Shown here: one piece after another, positions 9,270 through 17,681 of the stretch | Numbering within the stretch: the first letter of the stretch is position 1 | Layout of the letters: every line of letters starts with the position of its first letter | Source of the DNA: Betaproteobacteria bacterium | GTDB lineage: Bacteria > Pseudomonadota > Gammaproteobacteria > Burkholderiales > SG8-41 | Reading direction: 5' to 3' | Assembly (NCBI GenBank): GCA_016199545.1 | Contig: JACQGN010000234.1 | Location: 1-38,114, forward strand | Length of the DNA stretch: 38,114 nucleotides | Program-made: the position numbers and the translations under genes | The notes under the pieces: model-generated | What the model saw: the letters and a program-made list of their open reading frames with translations, nothing else | Databases searched by the model: none | What the model was told of the DNA's origin: nothing

Positions 9270-10649
9270 TCATCGCGACTGTCGCAGCAGTGCGCCGAAC
9301 GCGCGCGCGGAGCTCGATCGCTCGAGGCTGCGTACCGTCTCGATCGCCCGCTCGATCCGAGACGGCGCCAGCACGCGTGCGGCGAGCCGCGTAAACTTCT
9401 CGAGACGTTTGCTTTCAGTGCACGGGTCGCCGGGCATCCCGTGCGGATCGAGGATCGAGCTCCGCAGTGTCTGCCCGTTCGTGAGCTGAACCTCCACGCT
9501 TGCGCCGTAATGGCGCGGGTAGACCGCTTCCATTTCCGGGTCAACGGAAAGCTCCGTTCTTGCAGCGAGGTCGCGCCGCGCCTGATCGCCGATCGCGCTT
9601 TCGCTGTACATCTTCGGATCGGTCGGGTCGCCTGTCAGCGCCAGCGCGCTGCAGTACGGCATGCTGTATTGCGCACCCATCGTATCCACCGGCGCAGGCG
9701 CGGCATTGATGCGCTTCGCATACGAGTTGACGCCGATGCGCACTTTCTCGATGGATGAAGCGGCGAGCGGCTTCATTCCGCGCAGCGCGACGAGCTGCTG
9801 AACCGGCGCCTGAATCCGGCTGCAGCAGGGAAACACCTTCACGAACACCTGCTCGACGGCCCAGCGCTTGCCCAGATCGGCCACAAGCAGCTCCGGTTGC
9901 GCCGTTTTTCCGCCGAACACTTCGAGCACACCGAAGCGTCCCTCGACCGCCGTCGGCGGCCCGCTGAAGCCGCGCGCGGCAAGCTGCGCCATACGCACAC
10001 CCGCTTCAGCCGAGCGCCCGGCATGCATGCGCTTCATCATGCCGCCGCCGGCGCCCGTCGCGAACGATTTGATACCGGAGGCGGTGGAACACGCGAGACC
10101 GACGGCTGCCTGAACCTGCGCCAGTGGAAGCTTCATCACGATGGCCGCCGCCGCGGCGGCGCCGATCGGCCCTGCCAGGGATGTCTTGTGAAATCCGCGA
10201 TGCGCGGGCTCGAGGCCCAGCGCCAGCCCTACCCGATTCATGACTTCGTAACCTGCGATCACGCCGAGCAGCAGCCGCTCGCCCGAGGCATTCACCGACT
10301 CCGCCGCTGCGAGCGCGGCCGGAACGATGATCGCGCCGGGATGCACGATCGCTTCGTCGAGCAGGTCGTCGAGCTCGAAACCATGGCTCGCTGTGCCGTT
10401 GCATAGCGCCGCGCCGGGCACCGCGGTCATGTCCGAGCTTCCGAAAACGCTGCTCTCGCCGCGCGCACCCTCCGCGGCGATTTCCGCAGCCATGATCTCG
10501 CTCCACGGCTCCCTGGCTCCGTACAGCCCGCAGCCGACCGAATCGAGCACGCACCACTTCGCGTTGTCGACCACCGAAGCGGGAAGACCAGCCATCGTGA
10601 GCTCTTGAAGCAGCTCCAGAACTTCGCTCATAGCGCCTGCGTTTTTCAC
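9270..10649 (-). CDS. MmgE/PrpD-family protein (2-methylcitrate dehydratase-like)
   Basis: CVLDSVGCGLYGAREPW, CNGTASHGFELDDLLDEAIVHPGAIIVPAALA, GPIGAAAAAAIVMKL, KVFPCCSRIQAPVQQLVALR. Confidence 0.93.
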   Translation of the reverse strand: MKNAGAMSEVLELLQELTMAGLPASVVDNAKWCVLDSVGCGLYGAREPWSEIMAAEIAAEGARGESSVFGSSDMTAVPGAALCNGTASHGFELDDLLDEAIVHPGAIIVPAALAAAESVNASGERLLLGVIAGYEVMNRVGLALGLEPAHRGFHKTSLAGPIGAAAAAAIVMKLPLAQVQAAVGLACSTASGIKSFATGAGGGMMKRMHAGRSAEAGVRMAQLAARGFSGPPTAVEGRFGVLEVFGGKTAQPELLVADLGKRWAVEQVFVKVFPCCSRIQAPVQQLVALRGMKPLAASSIEKVRIGVNSYAKRINAAPAPVDTMGAQYSMPYCSALALTGDPTDPKMYSESAIGDQARRDLAARTELSVDPEMEAVYPRHYGASVEVQLTNGQTLRSSILDPHGMPGDPCTESKRLEKFTRLAARVLAPSRIERAIETVRSLERSSSARAFGALLRQSR

Positions 10650-10765
10650 GTGTTAAGCCTTGGGTTCGTCGAACGCACGTCTTCGGGCCGGTCCAGCACT
10701 TCAGGAGCGCGCGGACGTAGTATACAAGTTTAACAACAAGCGATTGCCGAAGGAGCACTCCAGCC

Positions 10766-11971
10766 GTGGATTTCGCTTTGACCGCTGACCAGGAGCTGAT
10801 GCGCGACACGGTGCGGCGGCTGGTCGCGCGTGAGATCGAGCCGTTGCTGCGCGAGCACGGTGCGAAGCGCGCCATGCCGCGAAACGTCTTTGTCCGCGGG
10901 CTGCGCGCGTGCGCCGAGCTCGGGCTGACTGCGGCGCGGCTGCCCGAAAGCGCGGGAGGGCCGGGTATCAAGATGCTCGATTACGGAATCATGATGGAGC
11001 AGATTCCGCCCGTTATCGGCGTGTCGCTGATCGCGCACGAAGCGTCGACCGCACGGCTGTACGCCGAGGGCACCGACGAGCAGCGCAAGCGCCTTTTGCC
11101 CGATATCATCTCGGCAGGAAAAATCGTCTGCACCGACTCGACCGAACCGGATACCGGGTCGGACCCGCGCAACATCAAGACGCGGCTTACCCGCAGCGGC
11201 GATCGGCTGCTCCTGAACGGCTGGAAAATGTGGATCAGCAATGTTGCCGAATGCGACGCGATCCTCGTGACCTGTCTCGACTGTCGCGAGGACGCCGCGA
11301 GCAACAAAGTCATCAAGGTCGTCGTCGAGCGCGATCGCTCGCCATTCGAAGCGCGGAACATCGACACGATCGGCCTTCAGCAGGGGCTGCTGGGCGAGGC
11401 TGTGTTCGAAGAGACGCCCATAGATCCCCGCAATGTTGTGATCTCCGCCTCGGGCGCAACCGAGGCGCTCAAAACGAGCTGGGCGGTGAATCGCCCGATC
11501 TTCGGCCTCTTCGCCGTGCATTTCGCACAGCGTGCTTACGAGATGGCGGTCGAATACGCGCTCGTGCGCAGACAGTTCGGAAAGCCGATCGGAGCGCATC
11601 AGCTCGTGCAGAAGAATCTGTCCGACGTCGCCACTGCCGTCATGAGCAGCCGCCTGCTGTGCTACTACGCGCTGTCGGCCGTCGATCAGGGCGGCCCGGC
11701 CGAAGGTCTCGCCGCAATGGCCAAGCGCTACGCGCAGAACGCGTGCCAGGAAGCGGTGTGGCAGGCGATGAACGTGCTTGGAGCGATGGGCTTATCGACC
11801 GAGGCGAAGATCGAAGCGCTCTACCGCGATGTGCGCATGATCGCGATTCCCGACGGCACGAACGAAATCCTCGCGCTGATACACGGTCGCGAGATTACCG
11901 GCTTCGAAGCATTTCGTGGTCTCGTCACGGCATCGCGAAGCCGCCGTTCACGCTCAGAATCTGGCCGGTAA
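10766..11971 (+). CDS. Acyl-CoA dehydrogenase
   Basis: MDFALTADQELMRDTVRRLVAREI, CTDSTEPDTGSDPRNIKTRLTRSGDRLLLNGWKMWISN, RRQFGKPIGAHQLVQKNLSDVA, PDGTNEILALIHGREITG. Confidence 0.95.
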   Translation: MDFALTADQELMRDTVRRLVAREIEPLLREHGAKRAMPRNVFVRGLRACAELGLTAARLPESAGGPGIKMLDYGIMMEQIPPVIGVSLIAHEASTARLYAEGTDEQRKRLLPDIISAGKIVCTDSTEPDTGSDPRNIKTRLTRSGDRLLLNGWKMWISNVAECDAILVTCLDCREDAASNKVIKVVVERDRSPFEARNIDTIGLQQGLLGEAVFEETPIDPRNVVISASGATEALKTSWAVNRPIFGLFAVHFAQRAYEMAVEYALVRRQFGKPIGAHQLVQKNLSDVATAVMSSRLLCYYALSAVDQGGPAEGLAAMAKRYAQNACQEAVWQAMNVLGAMGLSTEAKIEALYRDVRMIAIPDGTNEILALIHGREITGFEAFRGLVTASRSRRSRSESGR

Positions 11972-12713
11972 TCCAGCCGGCCTGCTCGCTGGCAAGGTAC
12001 GCGATGGCCGAGACAACCTCCGCGGGCTCGCCGAGCCTGCCCGTGGGATACACCTTCAGCACGCTTTGCATGCGGCGCTGATACTTCTCTTCACCCATCT
12101 CCGCGCGCATGAGGTTCTCGCGCTCCTGCCGCAGCTCGGTGTTGGTCGCGCCCGGTGAGACGATGTTGAGCGTCACGCCGCTTTTTCCGACTTCCTGGGC
12201 GACCGATTTGGCGAGCGCGATGACACCAGCTTTGGCGGCGGCGTAGTACGAGAGTCGCGCCTGACCGAGGCGCGCGGAATCGGAGGCGAGACACACGATG
12301 CGCCCGTACTTTCTCGAAACCATCTCCGGCAGCAACGCGCGCATGCACAGCATCGGGCCGTAAAGACAGATGTCGATCATTCGGCGCCAGTCGGCCAGGG
12401 AAGACTCCAGGAAGAGCTTGTCGTCCAGAATGGCCGCGCTGCTCACGAATATGTCGACAGGCCCGAGTTTCCGCACCACTTCGCCGGCCATCGCGCTCAC
12501 GTCCTCCTCCCGGCTCACGTCGGTGCGCACGCCGATCACTTCCATTCCACTGCGCTGCGCGAGCTTACGGGCGGAGTCTTCGGCGCGCTCGCCGTTTACA
12601 TCGGCTAGCGCGACTTTGGCGCCGCCTTCTGCGAGGAGGGTCGCCGCGGCGTAGCCGATGCCGCGCGCCCCGCCTGTGATGAGCGCCACCTTTCCATCGA
12701 ATCGAAGCTCCAT
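11925..12713 (-). CDS. SDR-family oxidoreductase
   Basis: MELRFDGKVALITGGARGIGYAAATLLAEGGAKVALADV, SYYAAAKAGVIALAKSVAQEVGKSGVTLNIVSPG, ITGQILSVNGGFAMP. Confidence 0.95.
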   Translation of the reverse strand: MELRFDGKVALITGGARGIGYAAATLLAEGGAKVALADVNGERAEDSARKLAQRSGMEVIGVRTDVSREEDVSAMAGEVVRKLGPVDIFVSSAAILDDKLFLESSLADWRRMIDICLYGPMLCMRALLPEMVSRKYGRIVCLASDSARLGQARLSYYAAAKAGVIALAKSVAQEVGKSGVTLNIVSPGATNTELRQERENLMRAEMGEEKYQRRMQSVLKVYPTGRLGEPAEVVSAIAYLASEQAGWITGQILSVNGGFAMP

Positions 12714-12715
12714 GG

Positions 12716-13513
12716 CTACAGCCCCTTCCTGCGGTAGCGTCGGAAATCGGGTTTGCGCTTCTCGAGAAAGGCGCGGATGCCTTCCATGTTCTCTTCGTTT
12801 CCGTAAATGCCTGCGAGCAGCGCGCTTGTGGGGAAGAACGACGGATAGAACTCCTCGTCGGAGCCCGCGTTCAGCGCGAGCTTCGCGATGCGTATGCTCT
12901 GCGGGCTCTTGTCGAGGATCTCCTGGCACCACTCGTCGACCAGGGCGTCTAAGTCCTGGTCTTTCGCGACGAAGTTGACGAGGCCCATGTCGAGCGCCTG
13001 CTGGGCGGTGTACTGGCGGCAGCCGAATACCATCTCACGCGCCTTGCGCTCGCCCACGTAACGCGAGAGCAACTGACACGCGCCCCAAATTGGAATGCTG
13101 CCTACGCGCGGTCCCGTCTGGCCGAAGATTGCCCCTTCGGCCGCAAACGACATGTCGCAGAAGAGATGGATCTCGTTGCCGCCGCCAACGCAGTAGCCGC
13201 GAATCTTCGCGAGTATCGGTTTGTCCATCATGCGCATGACCGAGGAGAGCGCGAAAAGCCGGCGCATGTGCGCACGGCCGACGTCCGGCGTGCGGCTCGC
13301 CTGGTCGCTGACGTCACCGCCCGCGCAGAACGCCTTGTCGCCTGCGCCTGTCAGCACGACCACGCCGATCTCCGGGTCATCGGAGGCGCGGTGCATCGCG
13401 TGCGTCAATTCCTCGTAAGTGAGCGGGCGCACCGCATTGCGTTTCTCGGGCCGGTTGATGATAACGGTCGCGACGCCGTTCTTCGCCTGGAACTCGATAT
13501 CCTGGTATTGCAC
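12716..13513 (-). CDS. Enoyl-CoA hydratase/isomerase family protein
   Basis: VATVIINRPEKRNAVRPLTYEELTHAM, GDKAFCAGGDVSDQA, IRGYCVGGGNEIHLFCDMSFAAEGAIFGQTGPRVG. Confidence 0.95.
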   Translation of the reverse strand: MQYQDIEFQAKNGVATVIINRPEKRNAVRPLTYEELTHAMHRASDDPEIGVVVLTGAGDKAFCAGGDVSDQASRTPDVGRAHMRRLFALSSVMRMMDKPILAKIRGYCVGGGNEIHLFCDMSFAAEGAIFGQTGPRVGSIPIWGACQLLSRYVGERKAREMVFGCRQYTAQQALDMGLVNFVAKDQDLDALVDEWCQEILDKSPQSIRIAKLALNAGSDEEFYPSFFPTSALLAGIYGNEENMEGIRAFLEKRKPDFRRYRRKGL

Positions 13514-13624
13514 GCGGGATCTCCGATGGGATGGCTGTGGATCATTTATAACACCATCGGCGCTTCACCGGCAGTCGCATTTCGTTTAGTCTCGGGCTCA
13601 CCCATAAAACACACGTGCCAGTCG

Positions 13625-14406
13625 ATGAACTACCAGACGATACTGACCAGCCAGGATGGCGCAGCACGAATTCTCACTCTGAATCGCCCGGACAAGCGCA
13701 ACGCCGTGAGCACGCTGACGATGCAGGAGATCATCGACGAGCTCGAAGCAGCCGGGGCCGATGACACGGTGCGCGCGGTGATCATCACCGGCGGGCCGTC
13801 GTTTTTTCCGCGGGCGCCGATCTGAACGAAGCGCTGCAGGTGAAGAGCGCCGCGGACGGCATTGACTACTTCAGGCGCTGGCACCGGCTGAATACGGCCA
13901 TCGAAGAGCTCGCAAAGCCGGTGATCGCTGCGATCGAAGGCTTCTGCATCACGGGCGGGCTGGAGTTCGCGCTCGCATGCGATCTGCGGGTAGCGGGCGA
14001 AGGCGCTTCGTTCGCCGTGACAAGCTCCCGCATCGGCACGGTCGCCGGCGCGGGCGGCACTCAGCGATTGCCGCGCATCGTGGGCCTCGCCCATGCGCTC
14101 GACATTCTGTTCTCGGCGGAACCGATCGACGCGCGCGAGGCGCACCGCATCGGGCTCATCAACAGGCTCGCCGCGAAGGGCGGTGCGCTCGAAGCCGCGA
14201 AGAAGCTCGTGGGCGTTTACGCACAGCGCGCGCCGCTCAGCCTTGCGTTGGCGAAGCGTGCGGTCCACCGCGGCATGCAGATGGATCTCGCCTCCGGAAT
14301 CGATCTCGAGACTTTTCTCGTCACCACGATATACGGCACCCAGGACAAACAGGAAGGGATCTCCGCGTTCCCGGAGAAGCGCACCGCGCAGTTCAAAGGC
14401 AAGTAA
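13625..14406 (+). pseudogene. Enoyl-CoA hydratase/isomerase with single-base frameshift in a poly-T tract
   Basis: MNYQTILTSQDGAARILTLNRPDKRNAVSTLTMQEIIDELEAAGADDTVRAVIITGGPSFF | SAGADLNEALQVKSAADGIDYFRRW...GFCITGGLEFALACDLRVAGEGASFAV...FPEKRTAQFKGK; one extra T at ~13800-13806 restores the frame. Confidence 0.85.
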
Positions 14407-14443
14407 CTTCGCTCTTCCTCGCCGTTGCCCCGAGAAAGAGCGT

Positions 14444-14470
14444 CGGCCGGTGCTGCCACCGCACCGGCCG
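14444..14470. terminator. Candidate bidirectional terminator hairpin between convergent genes
   Basis: CGGCCGGTGC - TGCCACC - GCACCGGCCG perfect 10-bp stem, 7-nt loop; no clear U tract. Confidence 0.5.
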
Positions 14471-14586
14471 CGTCACCAGGCTTTGGGTTCGCGTCGGCCA
14501 AGTCTCGCCTAGGCCCTCGTGTCGATGACCACCTCGTCGCCTTCGACCCTGAACGTGTGCGATCTGTGATCACTGCGATGTTCCGC

Positions 14587-15000
14587 TCATGTCAATGCAG
14601 TCGTTTCAGTGTGCGGTATGGTGCCGATATCGTTGATCCAATCGAACGCGGACCGGCACCATATCTGCCGGACGGGGCGCAACAGTGCGCGCTGCCGGAT
14701 CGCACCGACACGCAGGCCGTAGAGCTCGGGCGCGTCGATCGCGGCGGTTGCGTACATCTGCGTGCCGCAACGCGGGCAAAACGAATGCGCGCGCTTTCGG
14801 CCGCTGTCCGCGGTCTTGACGTAGACGCTGGGTTTGCCGCTCAGCAGCCGAAAGCTGCTCGCCTTTGCTACGGCCACGATACGGAACGCCGAGCTGGTGA
14901 AGATCTGGCAATCGGTGCAGTGACAGATGGTCACGCTGGCGGGTTCGATCTCGGCCTCATAGGTGATGAAGCCGCAATGACAGCTCGCGTCGACATGCAT
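14587..15000 (-). CDS. GFA (glutathione-dependent formaldehyde-activating enzyme)-like protein
   Basis: MHVDASCHCGFITYEAEI..VTICHCTDCQIFTSSAFR...FCPRCGTQMYA zinc-binding CxC/CxxC pattern; AGGAGG upstream. Confidence 0.88.
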   Translation of the reverse strand: MHVDASCHCGFITYEAEIEPASVTICHCTDCQIFTSSAFRIVAVAKASSFRLLSGKPSVYVKTADSGRKRAHSFCPRCGTQMYATAAIDAPELYGLRVGAIRQRALLRPVRQIWCRSAFDWINDIGTIPHTETTALT

Positions 15001-15019
15001 GTTTCCTCCTGCTCGAATG

Positions 15020-15770
15020 TAAGGATTCCGTACCACTGCGTCACTTCGTAGCCTGGAAGCAATTCGGCGACTGCGGGTAGATTCGGAATCGAGCGCCTCG
15101 ACCCGGTGGTGGCCAGCGCGACCAGTTTGCCGCTTTGCACGTGCGGCACGACCGAAGCGGAGCTGCCAAACAGCAGCGTCATTTCGCCGGACATCACGGC
15201 AATTGCGGCTGGGCCGTTGCCCTTGTAAAGCACATGAACCATCTTCAACTTGGCGAGCACTTCCAGCAACGCGCCCGAGAGGTGCGGGCCGCTTAGATTT
15301 CCGCTCGAGCCGTAGGTCAGTTCTCCCGGGCGTTTGCGGGCGAGCGTGATCAGATCCGGCAACGACTTCACGGGTAGCGATGGATGCGCGGTCAGGACAT
15401 AATCCGACACGGCAACGCGACTCACCGCAGCGAAGTCTCGTTCAACGTCGTAAGGAAGTTTCGGCACGGCCGCGGGCAACATGGTGATCGCGACATTTAC
15501 GCCAAGCAGCAATGTATATCCGTCTGGGGCTGCCCGTGCCGCCAGTTCGGTGCCGACCCGAGCGCTTGCCCTACCTCGATTATCAACCACGACTTGCTGG
15601 CCAAGTTGATCCGAGAGCGCTTGCGCCATGATGCGCGCCGCCGCGTCGGCACCGCCGCCCGGGGGCGTGGGACAAATGAGGCGAACTGCTTTGACAGGGT
15701 ACGGCTGCGGCCACGCGCTCGAGGCTAGCGTTAGAGCAACGCCGAAAGCGAATAATATTCTGCCAGTCAT
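15020..15770 (-). pseudogene. Bug/TctC-family substrate-binding protein, C-terminally truncated
   Basis: MTGRILFAFGVALTLASSAWPQPYPVKAVRLICPTPPGGGADAAARI...VVDNRGRASARVGTELAARAAPDGYTLL...HVLYKGNGPAAIAVMSGEM...GYEVTQWYGIL then runs into the GFA RBS/start. Confidence 0.8.
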
Positions 15771-15829
15771 TGGATCGAGTCCGCCCATCAGCATCTTCGC
15801 CGCAAACGACAAACGATGGAAAACTCAGT

Positions 15830-15925
15830 CCGCCTGCGATTCCGCCGAGCCGAGCCCGCGTCCCGGGAGCAAGCTCGCCGAGGGCGCATAGTAGGTCTTA
15901 TGTCGGTCTTAACGGGGGACTGGCG
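15830..15925. repeat. GC-rich intergenic repeat family, copy 1
   Basis: CCTGCGATTCCGCCGAGCCGAGCCCGCGTCCCGGGAGC ... CTTAACGGGGGACTGG; similar to 21105-21195 and 37877-37970. Confidence 0.6.
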
Positions 15926-16137
15926 CTGAATTACTGAGCACTCTATTCCAGCCGCCAGAGCAAGGCAAGCTCGTGCTCGTATCCTGGCTCATTCGAGGCG
16001 TTACTTGGGTACGGCAGCTCAGGCGATGTCGGGAACCGAGCGTAATGCAGAGTGCTGTGTAACAATGGCGCGCCGCGAGGGATTGGAAAATAGGTTAAAC
16101 GATGGCGGAACAAGAGACTTATAAGCAGGAAGGGCCG

Positions 16138-17328
16138 ATGAGCATAAAACCCCTGGAGGGCATCCGGGTTGTCGATTGCACGCATATCGTTGCGGGGCCA
16201 TTTTGCACGATGCTTCTGGCGCAGGCCGGCGCGCAAGTCATCAAGCTCGAGCCCCCCAAAACCGGCGAGTGGTATCGCGCAAACGCATCGACCATCCCGA
16301 ACGACATCGGTGAGCGCGCGCCTCTGAGCTTTGTCACGCTCAATCGCGGCAAGCTCGGCGTCACTCTGAACCTCAAGGATCCGAAGGGCAAGGAAGCGTT
16401 CAAGAAGTTGGCGGCTGTGAGCGATGTCGTCGTGGAGAACTACGCCCCGGGCGCCATGAAGCGGCTCGGGCTGGACTACGGCACGCTGAAGACCGTCAAC
16501 CCCCGGCTCGTTTACGCGTCGATCTCCGGCTTTGGCAAGCGCACCGATCTGCGCGGCCCATACGCTGACTGGACGGCGCACAATCCGTCCGCGCAGGCGA
16601 TGAGCGGCATGATGGATGGGAGCCGCGAGCCCGGCGGCCCTCCCGTGCTGGTCAGCGCGACGATTGGCGACACGATTCCTGCAGTGTGGACCGCGTACGG
16701 CATTACGTTGGCACTGCGACAGCGGGAGCGAACCGGCAATGGCCAGTTCCTCGACATCGCCATGTACGACACGATGGCCATGCATAACAACGTCGCCGTG
16801 GCATCTGTGGAGCTGGATGGCGCGAACGCCGGCCGGCGCCATCAGCAAGTGGGCCCAGCCGACCATGTGCTGTTCGAAGCGCAGGATGGCTGGGTGATGC
16901 TCTCCGGCGCGCGCGAGCATGAGAAGTGGGAGAGGCTGTTCCGTCACATCGGCCGGGCCGACCTCAACGATGGTCAGAAATACCTCACCCTCAACATCAA
17001 GCCCGTTCTCGAGGGCTGGAGCAAGCAGTTGCCGAAGGCGGAGGTCTGCCGCATCATGCTGGGCATGGGCTTTTCGCCTGCGCCGGTGCAGACGGCGACG
17101 GAGGTGTACCAGTGCCCGCAGCTTGAAGCCCGGCGCATGTTCGTCGGGTTCGAGCACCTGGGCCGCAAATTCCGCCACCTCGGCGATCCGATCAAGCTCT
17201 CGAACGTGCCGGACACCGTGGGCAGTCCGCCGCCGCTGCTGGGCGAGCACAACGAGTATGTGTTTGGCGAGATCGTCGGTTTCAGCCCCAGCGAGCTCCA
17301 GCAGATGAAGGCGAGCGGGGTCTTCTAG
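16138..17328 (+). CDS. CaiB/BaiF-family CoA transferase (ORF open from 16102)
   Basis: PLEGIRVVDCTHIVAGPFCTMLLAQAGAQVIKLEPP, VTLNLKDPKGKEAFKKLAAVSDVVVENYAPGAMKRLGLDY, VYASISGFG; AGGAAGG upstream of 16138. Confidence 0.95.
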   Translation: MSIKPLEGIRVVDCTHIVAGPFCTMLLAQAGAQVIKLEPPKTGEWYRANASTIPNDIGERAPLSFVTLNRGKLGVTLNLKDPKGKEAFKKLAAVSDVVVENYAPGAMKRLGLDYGTLKTVNPRLVYASISGFGKRTDLRGPYADWTAHNPSAQAMSGMMDGSREPGGPPVLVSATIGDTIPAVWTAYGITLALRQRERTGNGQFLDIAMYDTMAMHNNVAVASVELDGANAGRRHQQVGPADHVLFEAQDGWVMLSGAREHEKWERLFRHIGRADLNDGQKYLTLNIKPVLEGWSKQLPKAEVCRIMLGMGFSPAPVQTATEVYQCPQLEARRMFVGFEHLGRKFRHLGDPIKLSNVPDTVGSPPPLLGEHNEYVFGEIVGFSPSELQQMKASGVF

Positions 17329-17533
17329 GAGTGTGTCGGACTTTACTCCGACACACTCCTTACGCAAGACCGCCTGCAGGCAAAGGGCACAATTGGATGT
17401 GGAAATACCTGAATTGGACCTGGCCGGTGCCTTGGCGATGGCAAGAGCAGGTCTGTTCACTCCGTTTCGTTGTAAAACCGCAGGCGGTCTTGCATTTAGC
17501 AGCCTGTCGTATGCTAAGTCCGACAGGCTGCTA
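17325..17533 (+). repeat. REPIN/MITE-like element, copy A
   Basis: AGGAGTGTGTCGGA(17327-17340)/TCCGACACACTCCT(17347-17360); inner arms GCAAGACCGCCTGC(17364-17377)/GCAGGCGGTCTTGC(17480-17493); TAGCAGCCTGTCG(17497-17509)/CGACAGGCTGCTA(17521-17533). Confidence 0.85.
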
Positions 17534-17681
17534 TCATGCTCAACTTTGAGGCGGTTTCTGGCACTTGGAGAATGGGGATTCAAGATCGAACAATGATTAC
17601 TGCATCACTTGGTCATTTGCCGCAGTGCCCGCGGTAAATTGCGGCGAAAATGCCCAGTGTGGGAACCAAGGAGGCTTGTCG

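Noticed and set aside
10909-12081. 390-aa plus-strand ORF
   Set aside because: Alternative frame of the acyl-CoA dehydrogenase gene; Arg-rich, no motifs.
17327-17360. Simple rho-independent terminator
   Set aside because: No U-tract after the hairpin, and the same hairpin recurs with a fixed partner hairpin and inner stem at other loci, including an upstream region, so a mobile or structured element explains it better.
17327-17533. CRISPR array or tandem repeat
   Set aside because: The repeats are inverted pairs forming hairpins, not regularly spaced direct repeats.
15943-17583. 546-aa minus-strand ORF
   Set aside because: Antisense to the CaiB/BaiF gene and runs through REPIN-like copy A; no domain pattern.
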